In this document: in pieces, positions 24,626 to 33,770 of the stretch
How the letters are laid out: every line of letters starts with the position of its first letter
Numbering within the stretch: position 1 is the stretch's first letter
Assembly (NCBI GenBank): GCA_009377575.1
Contig: WHTU01000022.1
Span: forward strand, 1 to 47,141
From: Nitrososphaeraceae archaeon
GTDB taxonomy: Archaea > Thermoproteota > Nitrososphaeria > Nitrososphaerales > Nitrososphaeraceae
Direction: 5' to 3'
Length of the DNA stretch: 47,141 nucleotides
Notes under the pieces: model-generated
The model's input: the letters and a program-made list of their open reading frames with translations, nothing else
Told to the model about the DNA's origin: nothing
Database searches by the model: none
Made by a program: the position numbers and the translations under genes

Positions 24626-24745
24626 CGGAAACTAGCTGAGATATTCGTCAGACCGTTTAGGTTCTTCCACTACAGCAATATCATTGGCAGTCATTACTTT
24701 AACTCCTCATTGCGGAAAATGTCTTGGTTGTAAGGTACGTACAAT

Positions 24746-24932
24746 ATCGTTCGAAGCGTTCGTATGATTCGCAACCTCATTTTGAGCACGAATTTCAGGT
24801 GTTTTTCTGAATGATACTTTGTCATTGTCTAAAACATCGTTCGGAATATCGTTCGGAATATCGTTCGGACTTTTTGGCTCATTTTAAGCGTGATTTTGGT
24901 CTTCCGAACGATTGAACGATTCGAACGATACT
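24746..24932. other. Iteron-like array, candidate replication origin
   Basis: Three perfect or near-perfect tandem 12-mers, ATCGTTCGGAAT, at 24836-24871. Three inverted copies of the core (CCGAACGAT, TGAACGAT, TCGAACGAT) lie at 24904-24929 inside the 3' end of the primase gene. A further ATCGTTCGAAGCGTTCG cluster starts at 24746. CATTTTGAGCACGA (near 24779) and CATTTTAAGCGTGA (near 24880) repeat the two spacer variants of the GGACATTAT dyads. Direct repeats beside the replication gene are the usual form of plasmid or virus origins. Confidence 0.6.
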
Positions 24933-27301
24933 TTACATATCTTAATTTTTTTGACTCTTGTGCCTGGATCTTGGATATAGTCTATGGAAATATCGGCGTC
25001 TCTAAGGCTAGTCTTTATCTCATTTAGTCTACGACTTAGGACATTTGCGGCCTTAGGCCATGAGTTACTTTGTGTGTTTATCTTTAATTCTGCTGTAACT
25101 AGTTCCAAGTCGGTTAATAATTCCGTCGTTGTACCTGTCCAACCATATTCTTCCTTGCCTTCCATAAGTTTGACTATTGCCATTGCTACTGGACTGCCTT
25201 CAATGACTACTTCTGTTTGTAACTGTTGGTTCTTGTAGTATGCTTCAATGAACTTGCCGCTTTCGGTGCCCATGCATCTACTGATGATCTCTGCATATTC
25301 CTCAAAGTCCGCCATTCTGGACCTGGTTTCTAATTTAATGCCGCCGCTGTTCTTGACCTGTAACACCTTCACCAATATGTCGAATATGTATCCAAGTAGT
25401 TGCGCCATCATTGGTTCGAACTCTTCTAATATCTCTTCTATTTTCCTTCGGTTTTCCTTTGGTATGCGTTCTAATTCTATAATTATGCCTCTATCTAACA
25501 GGTCCGCTTTTGTTGCTGCCAGGTTTATGCCGTTGAAGCCAAGGCAGCGTTTGAAATTATAAATTATGTCGTCGTCGTCGCTATATAATTCCCTCTTTGA
25601 GAACCCTGCGCCTGTAACCGCGCGACATAATTGGTCCGAAATCCATTCCTTAATGAAGGAAATGTTGTCGTAATAAGCGACGTAATTGTGGGACATTTGT
25701 TGTATCAATTCTTCATTGGACCTAGGGAATGTAAGTGAAATTATGATACTCGGGTCTACTAACCTTTTGACTAGTTCCTGTAATGTCGACTTTGCGCTCC
25801 CCTGTTCCCCATGCAACATAAGTATTGGTTTAGGTACGCCCGGCAAGAATAATGAAACAATATAACATCTTAATAGTAACTTGTTGCTGTCGTCCTTGAC
25901 ATTTATTAGGTTCATAAACCGTTCGAATATGTCTTCTGGATAGTCGGTTGAGGGTGTTATTTGTGGTAATTGGTTTGCATATCTTGTGAACATGATTGGC
26001 ATATCACATGATTCTTCGACACTCCAACCTTGTTGTGTTATTCTGACAACCTGCCATTCCTTGTTGGTGAGATCGTAACAAATTGATCTGTCTTCTGGAT
26101 TCTTACTCGTGCGTAATTCCAAGTCTCTTACATTGTTACCGAATAATGCTTCTGCCTGCAGTAAGTCTGTAATTTGTTTCAAGTCCTCTGCTCTTATTGT
26201 CTTATGTAAATGTTGGTAATTAAGTCTGCAAATCCATTTCTTGAACCTGCCACTCTTAATTGGTAATGTTTCAAAATGTTCGCCTATTTGAACCGCCGCG
26301 AATGCTGTATCATGTTTGTCTACTAATAATTCTCGTGTCCTTTCATTTATTAGATCGAGTAATTCATTGCGCCTATCCTGACTTTGTTCGTTCTCTTTAT
26401 CAGCTGCTTTCTGACCATTGTCCTGCCTCTCCGCTCTTACTCTTTCATGCAATTCATCTCGTTTTACTCTAAACTTCTCTATTGCCCATTTACACATACT
26501 GTCGAATTCATGCCTAGACCTCGGCGGGTTACAATGTGCTAAGTGCCACTCCCATGCTCGTTCGAAGCGTTGTTCGTCGGATAAGTTAAGCCATTCACCA
26601 TCATATTTCCAATAGTAACGGATTATCTTGAACTTGGTCGCATCATGTCTTCCTTGGTTCTCACCTAAGATAGTTGTAGGAAGATCCAACCATTCATCAT
26701 ATGCCTTCTTATCCTCATCTGACATGTAACTTTGGGAGATAGAGTCTATCTTCGACTTTAATGCGAGTGCCTTGTCGCCATTTAGTATTGTTAATTGATT
26801 TGTTCCTAATGGTGTGTATGGTTTCCCGCCTTGATGTATACTAGGGGAGGCGAACAAAGCATTTCGTTCGCATCTGATCTCCAGAAATGCATTTTTGATA
26901 TGTAATTTTCTATTTTGGAATGGTATCTTTGATAGGAAGATAACATGTATTTTACCTTTGTCCTGATGCCACTCTATAATTGTCTTTTTTGATAATGATA
27001 CTACGCGATCCCAATTTCCGAACCATTCTACTACTGCGTCCCGTCCATCAAAGTCAAATGCGACTGCATAGTATTTGCCTGACAAAGTCTTACCCATTCT
27101 TATGGCAATACCCTTATCATATTCACCGTTTTCTAGTTTAGATCTAAAGTCTATCTTGCTAAAGTCTATGTCTTGCCAACTGCTTAACCATATCTTTTTG
27201 TTTCTTGTATCTGCTGGAAATATGGGAATGTCGTTCCGTTCCGGCCACTGCAGTATTGCTTCTCGCTGTTCTGGTGTTAGTGTCGTAGTTATAGCAGTCA
27301 A
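24884..27301 (-). CDS. Primase-helicase (prim-pol plus SF3-like ATPase) of an integrated element
   Basis: An 805-residue replication protein. The N-terminal region (about 20-180) fits an archaeo-eukaryotic prim-pol: Asp83/Asp85 in AFDFDG, His119 in KIHVIF, then LEIRCERNALFASPSIHQGG. A middle linker is charged and helical. The C-terminal ATPase (about 470-640) has Walker A GEQGSAKST (498-506), a Walker B-like VAYYDN (541-546), sensor GFNGINL and an arginine finger in LLDRG. The last part (about 690-800) is a winged-helix-like tail. By family it primes and unwinds DNA for replication of a plasmid or virus. It is the last gene of a leftward operon and overlaps its neighbour by 4 bases. Confidence 0.82.
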   Translation of the reverse strand: MTAITTTLTPEQREAILQWPERNDIPIFPADTRNKKIWLSSWQDIDFSKIDFRSKLENGEYDKGIAIRMGKTLSGKYYAVAFDFDGRDAVVEWFGNWDRVVSLSKKTIIEWHQDKGKIHVIFLSKIPFQNRKLHIKNAFLEIRCERNALFASPSIHQGGKPYTPLGTNQLTILNGDKALALKSKIDSISQSYMSDEDKKAYDEWLDLPTTILGENQGRHDATKFKIIRYYWKYDGEWLNLSDEQRFERAWEWHLAHCNPPRSRHEFDSMCKWAIEKFRVKRDELHERVRAERQDNGQKAADKENEQSQDRRNELLDLINERTRELLVDKHDTAFAAVQIGEHFETLPIKSGRFKKWICRLNYQHLHKTIRAEDLKQITDLLQAEALFGNNVRDLELRTSKNPEDRSICYDLTNKEWQVVRITQQGWSVEESCDMPIMFTRYANQLPQITPSTDYPEDIFERFMNLINVKDDSNKLLLRCYIVSLFLPGVPKPILMLHGEQGSAKSTLQELVKRLVDPSIIISLTFPRSNEELIQQMSHNYVAYYDNISFIKEWISDQLCRAVTGAGFSKRELYSDDDDIIYNFKRCLGFNGINLAATKADLLDRGIIIELERIPKENRRKIEEILEEFEPMMAQLLGYIFDILVKVLQVKNSGGIKLETRSRMADFEEYAEIISRCMGTESGKFIEAYYKNQQLQTEVVIEGSPVAMAIVKLMEGKEEYGWTGTTTELLTDLELVTAELKINTQSNSWPKAANVLSRRLNEIKTSLRDADISIDYIQDPGTRVKKIKICKVSFESFNRSEDQNHA

Positions 27302-27630
27302 TTTATTACCCTCCTGGAGACAGGATCGTAATCTCCTTTTCTCCTTTCAAACAGATTTCTCTTTTCTACTGCTATTGCGCTAATTACACTTGCTCTGGTT
27401 ACGTTGTCTGCTGGGTGTCTATGCTTCCGTCGTTGCTCTGGATATTTATCATCTAACTCGAATGTCTCGACTTGATGTGTTCTAAGATTGTATGTTATGA
27501 TGGTCGGCTCGCGGCATTGATTACATATTCGCGATTGTTCTTTGCAGTACCAACAATTATCATTATTCTGCTTCTTAACAGTATATTTATATGCAGCCCT
27601 TCCGTAGCTATTTGTGGACATTATCATCAT
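27298..27630 (-). CDS. Small zinc-finger protein of the element operon
   Basis: A 110-residue protein with two Cys pairs close together: CWYC and CNQC separated by seven residues, probably one zinc site, then a basic stretch (EQRRKHRHPADNV). It overlaps the primase-helicase gene by ATGA, so the two are translationally coupled. A regulator or replication accessory is likely. The start may be the Met at residue 3 or 4. Confidence 0.6.
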   Translation of the reverse strand: MMIMSTNSYGRAAYKYTVKKQNNDNCWYCKEQSRICNQCREPTIITYNLRTHQVETFELDDKYPEQRRKHRHPADNVTRASVISAIAVEKRNLFERRKGDYDPVSRRVIN

Positions 27631-27638
27631 CTCTTTTT

Positions 27639-27977
27639 TTATTTACTTGATACCTCGATAGCCGTTATTATTATTGGGGGCGTTCCATCATTACATGATT
27701 TTCGTCCTGAATCAGGTAACATATTGGATCGCCTTTCTCCCATTTTGTTGCCTCGATAACTTCTATTGGAATGGATATCATCCAAGTTTTCGTATGTGAA
27801 TTCTATTGAACCCTTACTAATCTGGGTTTGTCTTTGTTGTAACGTAGTTCGTTTCTCATCTCTAATTATACTAATAGAGCTATCATATTCCTGCCTTTTA
27901 AAGACTATTTTCTGTAGTCTATAGCTCCATAAATGCTGTCGTAATAGTAGTATTCTTATTCTTTCTCTTAGTATCAT
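27639..27977 (-). CDS. Basic protein of the element operon, hypothetical
   Basis: A 112-residue Arg-rich ORF without a recognised domain. It starts one base after the end of the upstream gene (27979-28725) and ends 8 bases before the next, so the tight spacing is the main argument that it is real. Its unusual Arg/Ser/Ile-rich composition lowers confidence. Confidence 0.5.
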   Translation of the reverse strand: MILRERIRILLLRQHLWSYRLQKIVFKRQEYDSSISIIRDEKRTTLQQRQTQISKGSIEFTYENLDDIHSNRSYRGNKMGERRSNMLPDSGRKSCNDGTPPIIITAIEVSSK

Positions 27978-27978
27978 A

Positions 27979-28725
27979 TCAATAACACTCAGTCTCTAAA
28001 CTGCGTTCCTTCAATACTGCCAATTCATTCTGCAACCGTTCTAATCTTCTTGTCTTACTTTCAGGACTTACTAGACTAAGTAATTCTCTGAATGGTTTTA
28101 CTTCATCGAGTTGTTTCTTTAGGACCACATTTTCTTCTTGGAGATGTATTATATCATAAGTATTTTCTTCGTTGCGTTCGTCCAGCCATTGCACTAGCTT
28201 AATGAGTGTGTCCTTGTCATAAAGATGTAAGTCTCCTAGATTGTATTCTTCAGGAACAATATTGTGAACACCTTGTACTTCTTTCAGTCCTGGTTGTTCC
28301 ATCTGAGGCTCGCTTAAGCGATCCTCGCAGGTGATAGGATTTGCCGCGGCTATAGATCTGTTTTCTTGCTGTTGTGGCAGTGTTGCCACATCGGTTACGG
28401 GTTCTACCGTTACTTTATCTGCTGGGACTTCTATTGGTTTACGCTCAGAACCGGACATTTTGTCCGGTTCGGCCTTGCGCCTGCTGGTATGTTCTGTATG
28501 CTTGGCGGTTTCTGGTAAGATCCTTTGAATGGTTCTTTCGGAATAGTGTTTCCTCAATTCGGTCCTAATCATAGAACCTATTTCCATGTCTGTTAGTCCT
28601 TCCTTCCGGCCCTGTTCGAATACTGCATCTATCTTGGGCTTTAGTTTGCCAAAGTCCGGTGCAAGATCTGCTAATAGCTGCTCTAGTTTCTTAGAGGGTT
28701 TTTGCTTCTGAATTTGTACTGTCAT
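27979..28725 (-). CDS. HTH and coiled-coil protein of the element operon
   Basis: A 248-residue protein. The N-terminal part (about 10-75) is helical and has GLTDMEIGSMIRTELRKHYS followed by ERTIQRILP, which reads as a helix-turn-helix. A Pro/Thr/Glu-rich linker follows. The C-terminal part (about 175-245) is a coiled coil (LQEENVVLKKQLDEVKPFRE; LERLQNELAVLKERSLE). This plan suits a DNA-binding dimer such as an initiator or partition protein. It overlaps the upstream gene by 4 bases. Confidence 0.65.
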   Translation of the reverse strand: MTVQIQKQKPSKKLEQLLADLAPDFGKLKPKIDAVFEQGRKEGLTDMEIGSMIRTELRKHYSERTIQRILPETAKHTEHTSRRKAEPDKMSGSERKPIEVPADKVTVEPVTDVATLPQQQENRSIAAANPITCEDRLSEPQMEQPGLKEVQGVHNIVPEEYNLGDLHLYDKDTLIKLVQWLDERNEENTYDIIHLQEENVVLKKQLDEVKPFRELLSLVSPESKTRRLERLQNELAVLKERSLETECY

Positions 28726-28976
28726 AGCTGCTGTTGGTCCCTACGGTAACGTCGAAATAGTATAGTCTCTCCGTCTCCTGCTAGCTCTTGTTTGAAATAG
28801 TCATTGGCAGTCAGACGGAGCTTCTGGACAATTACTGGATCTACGTTTACGAACCCATACTTTTCTTCCCTTCCATATGCACAAAACCTGTATATGCCAT
28901 CTATCTGCTCCGGTAATGAAGATTCGAAACCTTTATTGGCTGCTACTCCCTTAGAGGAGTTAGTTGTGGTGGCCAT
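28722..28976 (-). CDS. Small AbrB-like or hypothetical protein of the element operon
   Basis: An 84-residue protein. The core YGFVNVDPVIVQKLRLTAND followed by FKQELAGDGETILFRR has the strand-turn-helix rhythm of small swapped-hairpin DNA-binding proteins, but no signature is decisive. It is coupled to the downstream HTH gene by an ATGA overlap. Confidence 0.55.
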   Translation of the reverse strand: MATTTNSSKGVAANKGFESSLPEQIDGIYRFCAYGREEKYGFVNVDPVIVQKLRLTANDYFKQELAGDGETILFRRYRRDQQQL

Positions 28977-28981
28977 TCCTA

Positions 28982-29245
28982 CTAATATGGACCTCCATTA
29001 ACCACCTGCGTCACTAACTGATGGTGCATCTGGGCTTGTGATTGGTCTCGTGGGCCCGGGTTACTTTCTTTTATGTCTGAAAGTGCTTCACTTGTGACCA
29101 CATTGTACTTCACCTTCACATGGTTTCTACATGCCCCGCACGTAACAAAGTTCAGGGTACTTCGAGACAACCATATATGACCGCAGAAATTGCATTTTAT
29201 CAACACACCATTCCTTTTCCCTACTCGTAATTGCTGTTGAGCCAT
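28982..29245 (-). CDS. Zinc-ribbon protein, first gene of the element operon
   Basis: An 87-residue protein. CNFCGHIWLSRSTLNFVTCG with a following AC gives two CxxC knuckles 17 residues apart, a classic zinc ribbon, followed by a short strand (HVKVKYNVV) and a disordered tail. A TATA-like AGATATATATCT lies about 22-33 bases before the ATG, so the mRNA may be leaderless. As the first gene of a replication operon it is a natural candidate for the element's own regulator; that is inference. Confidence 0.7.
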   Translation of the reverse strand: MAQQQLRVGKRNGVLIKCNFCGHIWLSRSTLNFVTCGACRNHVKVKYNVVTSEALSDIKESNPGPRDQSQAQMHHQLVTQVVNGGPY

Positions 29246-29426
29246 ACACTATCTGATATGTAGACGCAGATATATATCTATTCTCCTCTGCATACCATTA
29301 TAAGTAGTCATACGTAGATTTTAATCTATATCAAAGCCATATTCAAGAGAAATAGACTCGACTGACTTAGAGATCTTACACCTTATCACGAAAGGCTGTA
29401 CTTCTTCTTATGCAGTCTGGTCAGGC
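29246..29426. promoter_or_regulatory. Divergent promoter region of the element
   Basis: A 181-base spacer between the leftward replication operon and the rightward gene at 29427. It has the palindrome AGATATATATCT at 29267-29278 as TATA-like element for the operon, and AT-rich ATTTTAATCTATATC near 29320 for the rightward gene. It is the most likely control point of the element. Confidence 0.5.
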
Positions 29427-30137
29427 ATGAAAAAAGAGGCAAAGGAAAGTACTGGTAGTAAGAAAGTTATGGCATATATCAATATCAATAAAAGGGTTAC
29501 AGAACTTACAAAAATGGAGTTCTTAGAAGAACTGAAGCCCGATTTAAATACTGTGAATATTCACGGTCGTAGAGATTACAAGATAACAATGAAAGGACTT
29601 GAACAACTAATCCCCCGTCTATTAGAGCACCCAGAAGAAATTGAAAACATTATTAGATATATGGGTAAGTTTGGACTTGACAAGGAGAAATTCTTGGATT
29701 CATTATTTTATAGGCTTTTAGCTACGGTATCTACCTTGCAGGAATATATGAAAAGGTACAGTTTCGAGATCACGATAGCTAAGGATGGAAGTGAGTTAGA
29801 ACAAAAAAAGAGTGGACTCAAAGAGATACTGTTAAGGATGGAAAATGAAAAACTTCGCGCAAATACCGAGAAAATACATAATTCTCTTTTAGAGATCTCG
29901 GAAGCCAGAAAACGAATAGATAAATTCGATATGACTATTGAGGAATTGAGTAAGTACTATGGTAATTGTGAAACTTGTGCCAAGTTTTCATTGGAATTTC
30001 CGAATTATATAGTTAGTCATCCTGATGGTAAAAGTAATTTCAAAGAACCTAGATACAAGAACGAGAAACTATTCCTGGGACAACTAAAGAAATTCCTAGA
30101 TCACTACGACGAGAAACATATGAACAAAGTGAGGTAA
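29427..30137 (+). CDS. Coiled-coil protein divergent from the element operon
   Basis: A 236-residue protein. The first 65 residues (VTELTKMEFLEELKPDLNTV, ...YKITMKGLEQLIPRLL) look like a degenerate winged helix. A long helical or coiled-coil middle follows (about 115-190). The C-terminal part has CETC and an acidic or basic helix. No family recognised. Divergent position to the replication operon suggests a regulator, but this is inference. Confidence 0.6.
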   Translation: MKKEAKESTGSKKVMAYININKRVTELTKMEFLEELKPDLNTVNIHGRRDYKITMKGLEQLIPRLLEHPEEIENIIRYMGKFGLDKEKFLDSLFYRLLATVSTLQEYMKRYSFEITIAKDGSELEQKKSGLKEILLRMENEKLRANTEKIHNSLLEISEARKRIDKFDMTIEELSKYYGNCETCAKFSLEFPNYIVSHPDGKSNFKEPRYKNEKLFLGQLKKFLDHYDEKHMNKVR

Positions 30138-30276
30138 TTGGGTTTTGGTAAATGTTAATCTAAAAACCCTACCATAGATATTTACCAATAAGCATGAATA
30201 AACTACGAACTCAAAATAATCAATTATACCTAATTGTTGTACTTCCAGACATAGGTGACAATTTAGCTAACTATAT

Positions 30277-30435
30277 GTGAACAAACTCTGTAAGGCTAAA
30301 GCAGACGGTGACGTATGCAAGAAGAGTATGTTTGTGGGAATGGATGTACACAAGAACTATCTACAGGTCGCTGTTCTGGATGAAAAGGGAAAGGTACCGG
30401 ATAATTCTAAAGTAGACAATACTTTGTTGTCCTTC
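30277..30435 (+). pseudogene. IS110-family transposase, N-terminal fragment
   Basis: From the GTG at 30277, or more likely the ATG at 30328, the frame gives MFVGMDVHKNYLQVAVLDEK and GKVPDNSKVDN. This is the start of the DEDD nuclease domain of IS110 transposases (VGxDVHK-Y----V-D--G). After about 37 residues the similarity ends where the integrase gene tail begins on the other strand. The rest of the transposase is not in the window. Confidence 0.7.
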
Positions 30436-31600
30436 ATTTCCTCTGCTTCTGCTTCTGCAGATCCGGATCGTGCGCTGGTCCCTCCTGTAACATACCTATG
30501 AGTTTCTCTGGTTCTCGAAGCATCGCTTGCATCTGCTTTTTAAACTGCATTAGCTCAGCTATTTGTACGTTCTTTTCTGCATCTGCACGTTTTAACTGTT
30601 GAATTGCTTTATCTTTCTCCTTAAGTGTAGTTTCTATTGTGTTGTCCCTTGTTTCCTGGTATATGGTAAGGAAGGGCATACACTTACTGCGGTATATTTC
30701 ACGACGTTCTTGTTCCTTATGAGTCCAGTATACTGAATGGTTGTGTCCTAGGAACCAGTTTGCAAATTCACTGTTGGTATTCTCGTTAATGATACTGAAT
30801 GCCGTCCGTCTGAAACTATGAAGGGTAATTTTATGCCTCTTACTGTTTTCCTTCCGCTGGTCCTTGTCTGCTATCTTTTGTAACTTTTCGAATTGATGCA
30901 ACATTTTATAATATATGGTATCTGGTACCTTACTTCGTTTTTGTATTGAAAATATTAATGAGTCAGGTTGCATTTCGTTCTTTCTAAACTTTAATAACTT
31001 TTGTAGGTGAATGGTTGCCTCGTCACTACAGTATACGACTCTACCCCGTTTGGTCTTGGTTATTTCCTTTCTTATGTTAATTCTAGTTGGACTGGTTGAA
31101 AAGTCTACGTCCTTTATCCTTAATGAGGCTGCTTCCATTGGTCTAAGTCCAGAACTAGCTAACAGAAGTAGGTAACATGTTAACCTGGCATTATTGCAGA
31201 ATTCCAATAGGTCCCTTATGTCTGATAATGTTAATGGTTCTTCTGGGTCTGCATATGACTTGGGCATTTTAACTCTACGTCTAAACTTCGAAGGAACAAT
31301 GTCAATATCCTGGAATTCTAGGTAGGACCTGACTGCTGCCATGTACAGGTTTATGGACGTTACTGCTGCAATGTTCTGTTTAGTTAGATAGGAAACAAAT
31401 TGGTCGAGTAGCTCGTACACGTTAACCTTTCCTTTGACTAAACTCGAAATTATGGTATCGGGTTTTTGGTTCTTTGACTTCAGGAATTCTGCAAAGTGTG
31501 CTAAACCTGTTCCATACGTCCTTTTGGAATTCCTACTGTTCCGACCTATGCTCTCGAGGAATGTAGTAACTCTTGCGTCATTAATTAGAATCTGTTGCAT
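30434..31600 (-). CDS. Tyrosine integrase, thaumarchaeal type
   Basis: A 388-residue tyrosine recombinase. The N-terminal SAM-like core-binding domain (about 10-110) is followed by the catalytic domain: Arg153 in SSGLRPMEAASL, Lys in TKTKRG, His261 and Arg264 in LHSFRRTAF, His286 in FLGHNHS, and the nucleophile probably Tyr303 in ERREIYRSK. A coiled-coil tail with Gln/Lys follows. All catalytic positions are present, so the enzyme may be active. It should integrate and excise the element. It is flanked by an IS110 fragment and a PPK2 gene cut at its N-terminus. Confidence 0.88.
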   Translation of the reverse strand: MQQILINDARVTTFLESIGRNSRNSKRTYGTGLAHFAEFLKSKNQKPDTIISSLVKGKVNVYELLDQFVSYLTKQNIAAVTSINLYMAAVRSYLEFQDIDIVPSKFRRRVKMPKSYADPEEPLTLSDIRDLLEFCNNARLTCYLLLLASSGLRPMEAASLRIKDVDFSTSPTRINIRKEITKTKRGRVVYCSDEATIHLQKLLKFRKNEMQPDSLIFSIQKRSKVPDTIYYKMLHQFEKLQKIADKDQRKENSKRHKITLHSFRRTAFSIINENTNSEFANWFLGHNHSVYWTHKEQERREIYRSKCMPFLTIYQETRDNTIETTLKEKDKAIQQLKRADAEKNVQIAELMQFKKQMQAMLREPEKLIGMLQEGPAHDPDLQKQKQRK

Positions 31601-31657
31601 GTTTATTAATTAATATTAGAAAAACACGTTCAAGTACTTATACTTTCTTTTTATGGC

Positions 31658-32248
31658 TTGATAAGACATGTTATCAGTGCTTTCAATCCACAAAGCTGTA
31701 CGGTTAAAGCCTTCAAAGAACCAACAACTGAAGATTTATCACACGATTTTCTTTGGCGTATTCACAAAAGAGCCCCTTCAAGGGGAGAGATAGTTGTATT
31801 CAACCGTTCTCATTATGAAGATATTATCCAACCAAGAGTTCATAAAACAATTCATAAATCAATTTGGTCACAGAGATATGAACATATCAACGCGTTCGAA
31901 AGATGCCTATCAGATAATAGCATAAAGATCATTAAATTCTTTTTGCATATCAGCACAGAGGAACAAAGAAAAAGACTCGAGGAAAGAATGAATGATCCCT
32001 CGAAACAGTGGAAGGTCTCTGAAAGGGATATAACAGATCGAAAATTCTGGAATAGCTATACTGTTGCGTATCAAGATATCATCAACAGATGCAGTAACTC
32101 ATGGGCACCTTGGTATATCATCCCTGCGAATAAAAAATGGTTTAGAAACCTTGTAGTAGCCTTGATTATAGTTGATACGCTTGAAAGAATGAAGCCAAAA
32201 TTTCCGAAACCGACCATTAATCTCTCGAAAATGACGACTGATATTTGA
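31658..32248 (+). pseudogene. ppk2: Polyphosphate kinase 2, 5'-truncated
   Basis: Begins exactly inside the PPK2 fold: IRHVISAFNPQSCTVKAFKE, DLSHDFLWRIHKRAP, GEIVVFNRSHYEDIIQPRVH, ending with the WYIIPANKKWFRNLVV motif. Intact PPK2 has about 60-80 more residues upstream, including Walker A (GxDAAGKDGTIRHV); here the similarity starts at the last residues of that motif. The upstream neighbour is the integrase start, 58 bases away. Without Walker A it cannot phosphorylate nucleotides from polyphosphate. The TTG start is only formal. Confidence 0.8.
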
Positions 32249-32425
32249 GCAATCTAAACCTAACGATGAAAAAGTTTTCTGTTGAAAATTAGTATGCAGA
32301 ACAAGCGACGCATAAAAAGCTCTGGATAAGGTCTTAATGCTAGTGAAAAATAGAGAAAGGTGCAATACAACATGGTTGTAGAGTCGTATGATCTTGCTTG
32401 CTACCCTTATCTTTAACTTTCAATT

Positions 32426-33433
32426 TTACCTGCCGATACAGAGGCCACTTGGGTTACTTACTCCGCAGTTGTTTTCAGCATACTGATTGGAATTGATATT
32501 TATTGGTAGTCCGTTTGCATTATTGATGTCGATCTCATTACCTAATACGTTGTTGGTACTTACGGTGTTACCAGCGCTCTGTTCATCTAGAAAAACTCCG
32601 TCTTGACTTCCTTGCACATTATTCATGTCAATGGTGGAACTCTTCGTGTTAACGAATGTAACACCAGATAATAGATTCCCATTCACAAGATTTGATTTTA
32701 TTATTGAACCGATACTTGAATGCGAAGCTATGCCAATGTTATTGTTTTGAATCATATTTTGTTGCACTTCGGCATTATCAGCTCCTGTCATAAATATTGC
32801 GATTCGGTTATTTTCTAATGTTGTAGAACCTATCTTGAACCCATTTGCGCCAGTAAGAAGAATACCTGCCTGAAAGTGGCTAATTGAACCTGGCCCATTT
32901 ATTACCACATTGTCGACATTAGAAGCCACTATTCCCACTCTGGAACTGTCCTCTCCAGGTCCAGTAATTGAAAATCCGTTCATATTAATTACTGTATTTG
33001 GGCCACCTACTATGATGCCATCTCCGCTGCTGCAGTTTAGGTCCGATGTTAATTCTACCACTCCACGTGAGACCTGTCCACAGGCGGCATTTGTGGTGGC
33101 TGCGTCTGTTAGTGATGGCAGGTCCTGTTCTTGTAATGAAGAGGGCGAAGTAGAAGAGTCAGGAGAGGGAACGTTATCACTATCGCTAGCTATATTACCG
33201 ATATTCATACCCTGGCGAGATGGTAATGATGACAATGATAGTGTCGATAATTCACTGTTTTTAATACTGTCAATACCAATATCGTCATACTCTTCTCCTC
33301 CTCCTTCAGCGGCTACTACCAATGACGTATTCATTGCGGCGCTGAATGTCAATAACGTTGTCATAATGGATATCATAGTTATGGATAAAAAAGTATTGCT
33401 ACTGTTATTTTTATTCTCTTTTAGATTTTTCAT
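32426..33433 (-). CDS. Secreted right-handed beta-helix (NosD-like) protein
   Basis: A 335-residue protein. A signal segment (about 15-42) and an acidic/Ser-rich linker precede a CGQVSRGVVELTSDLNCSSG motif typical of exported beta-helix proteins in thaumarchaea. The parallel beta-helix follows (about 150-320): NTVINMNGFSITGPG, NVVINGPGSISHF, LENNRIAIFMTGADNAEV. It closes with CGVSNPSGLC, probably a disulfide. It is not closely related to the epimerase-like pair at 1 and 20803. Role: binding or processing of surface polysaccharide, inferred from fold. Confidence 0.8.
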   Translation of the reverse strand: MKNLKENKNNSSNTFLSITMISIMTTLLTFSAAMNTSLVVAAEGGGEEYDDIGIDSIKNSELSTLSLSSLPSRQGMNIGNIASDSDNVPSPDSSTSPSSLQEQDLPSLTDAATTNAACGQVSRGVVELTSDLNCSSGDGIIVGGPNTVINMNGFSITGPGEDSSRVGIVASNVDNVVINGPGSISHFQAGILLTGANGFKIGSTTLENNRIAIFMTGADNAEVQQNMIQNNNIGIASHSSIGSIIKSNLVNGNLLSGVTFVNTKSSTIDMNNVQGSQDGVFLDEQSAGNTVSTNNVLGNEIDINNANGLPININSNQYAENNCGVSNPSGLCIGR

Positions 33434-33770
33434 TCTTATTCAAAAGTCACTGGTGAACAAATTATATATGTAGAAATGACTACTTTATAGAGTCTATTGT
33501 TTATTGCTTTTCATTATGATTTTCCAACAAAGTCATTAACAATAAGAAATAATTGGAATAAAGTAAGAGCTCTCTATACTTAGCTAATATTTACTAATTC
33601 GAGGGAAAAGCATGATCAACTATAGACGTTAAGGATAAGTAGCTCTTTTTTGGTGAGAATGAATGTACGAATGATATCCTAGTCCATTATGCTATAGTTT
33701 AAAATGTCCTATGTCAAGATGCCCAGTGCTGGTCTATAGCACTTGAGCTCTGGCATATACCTAATTACTA
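33434..33770. other. Intergenic region, no gene seen
   Basis: About 340 AT-rich bases between the beta-helix gene and the 3' end of the response regulator. No coding frame, repeat or hairpin stands out. Confidence 0.4.
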
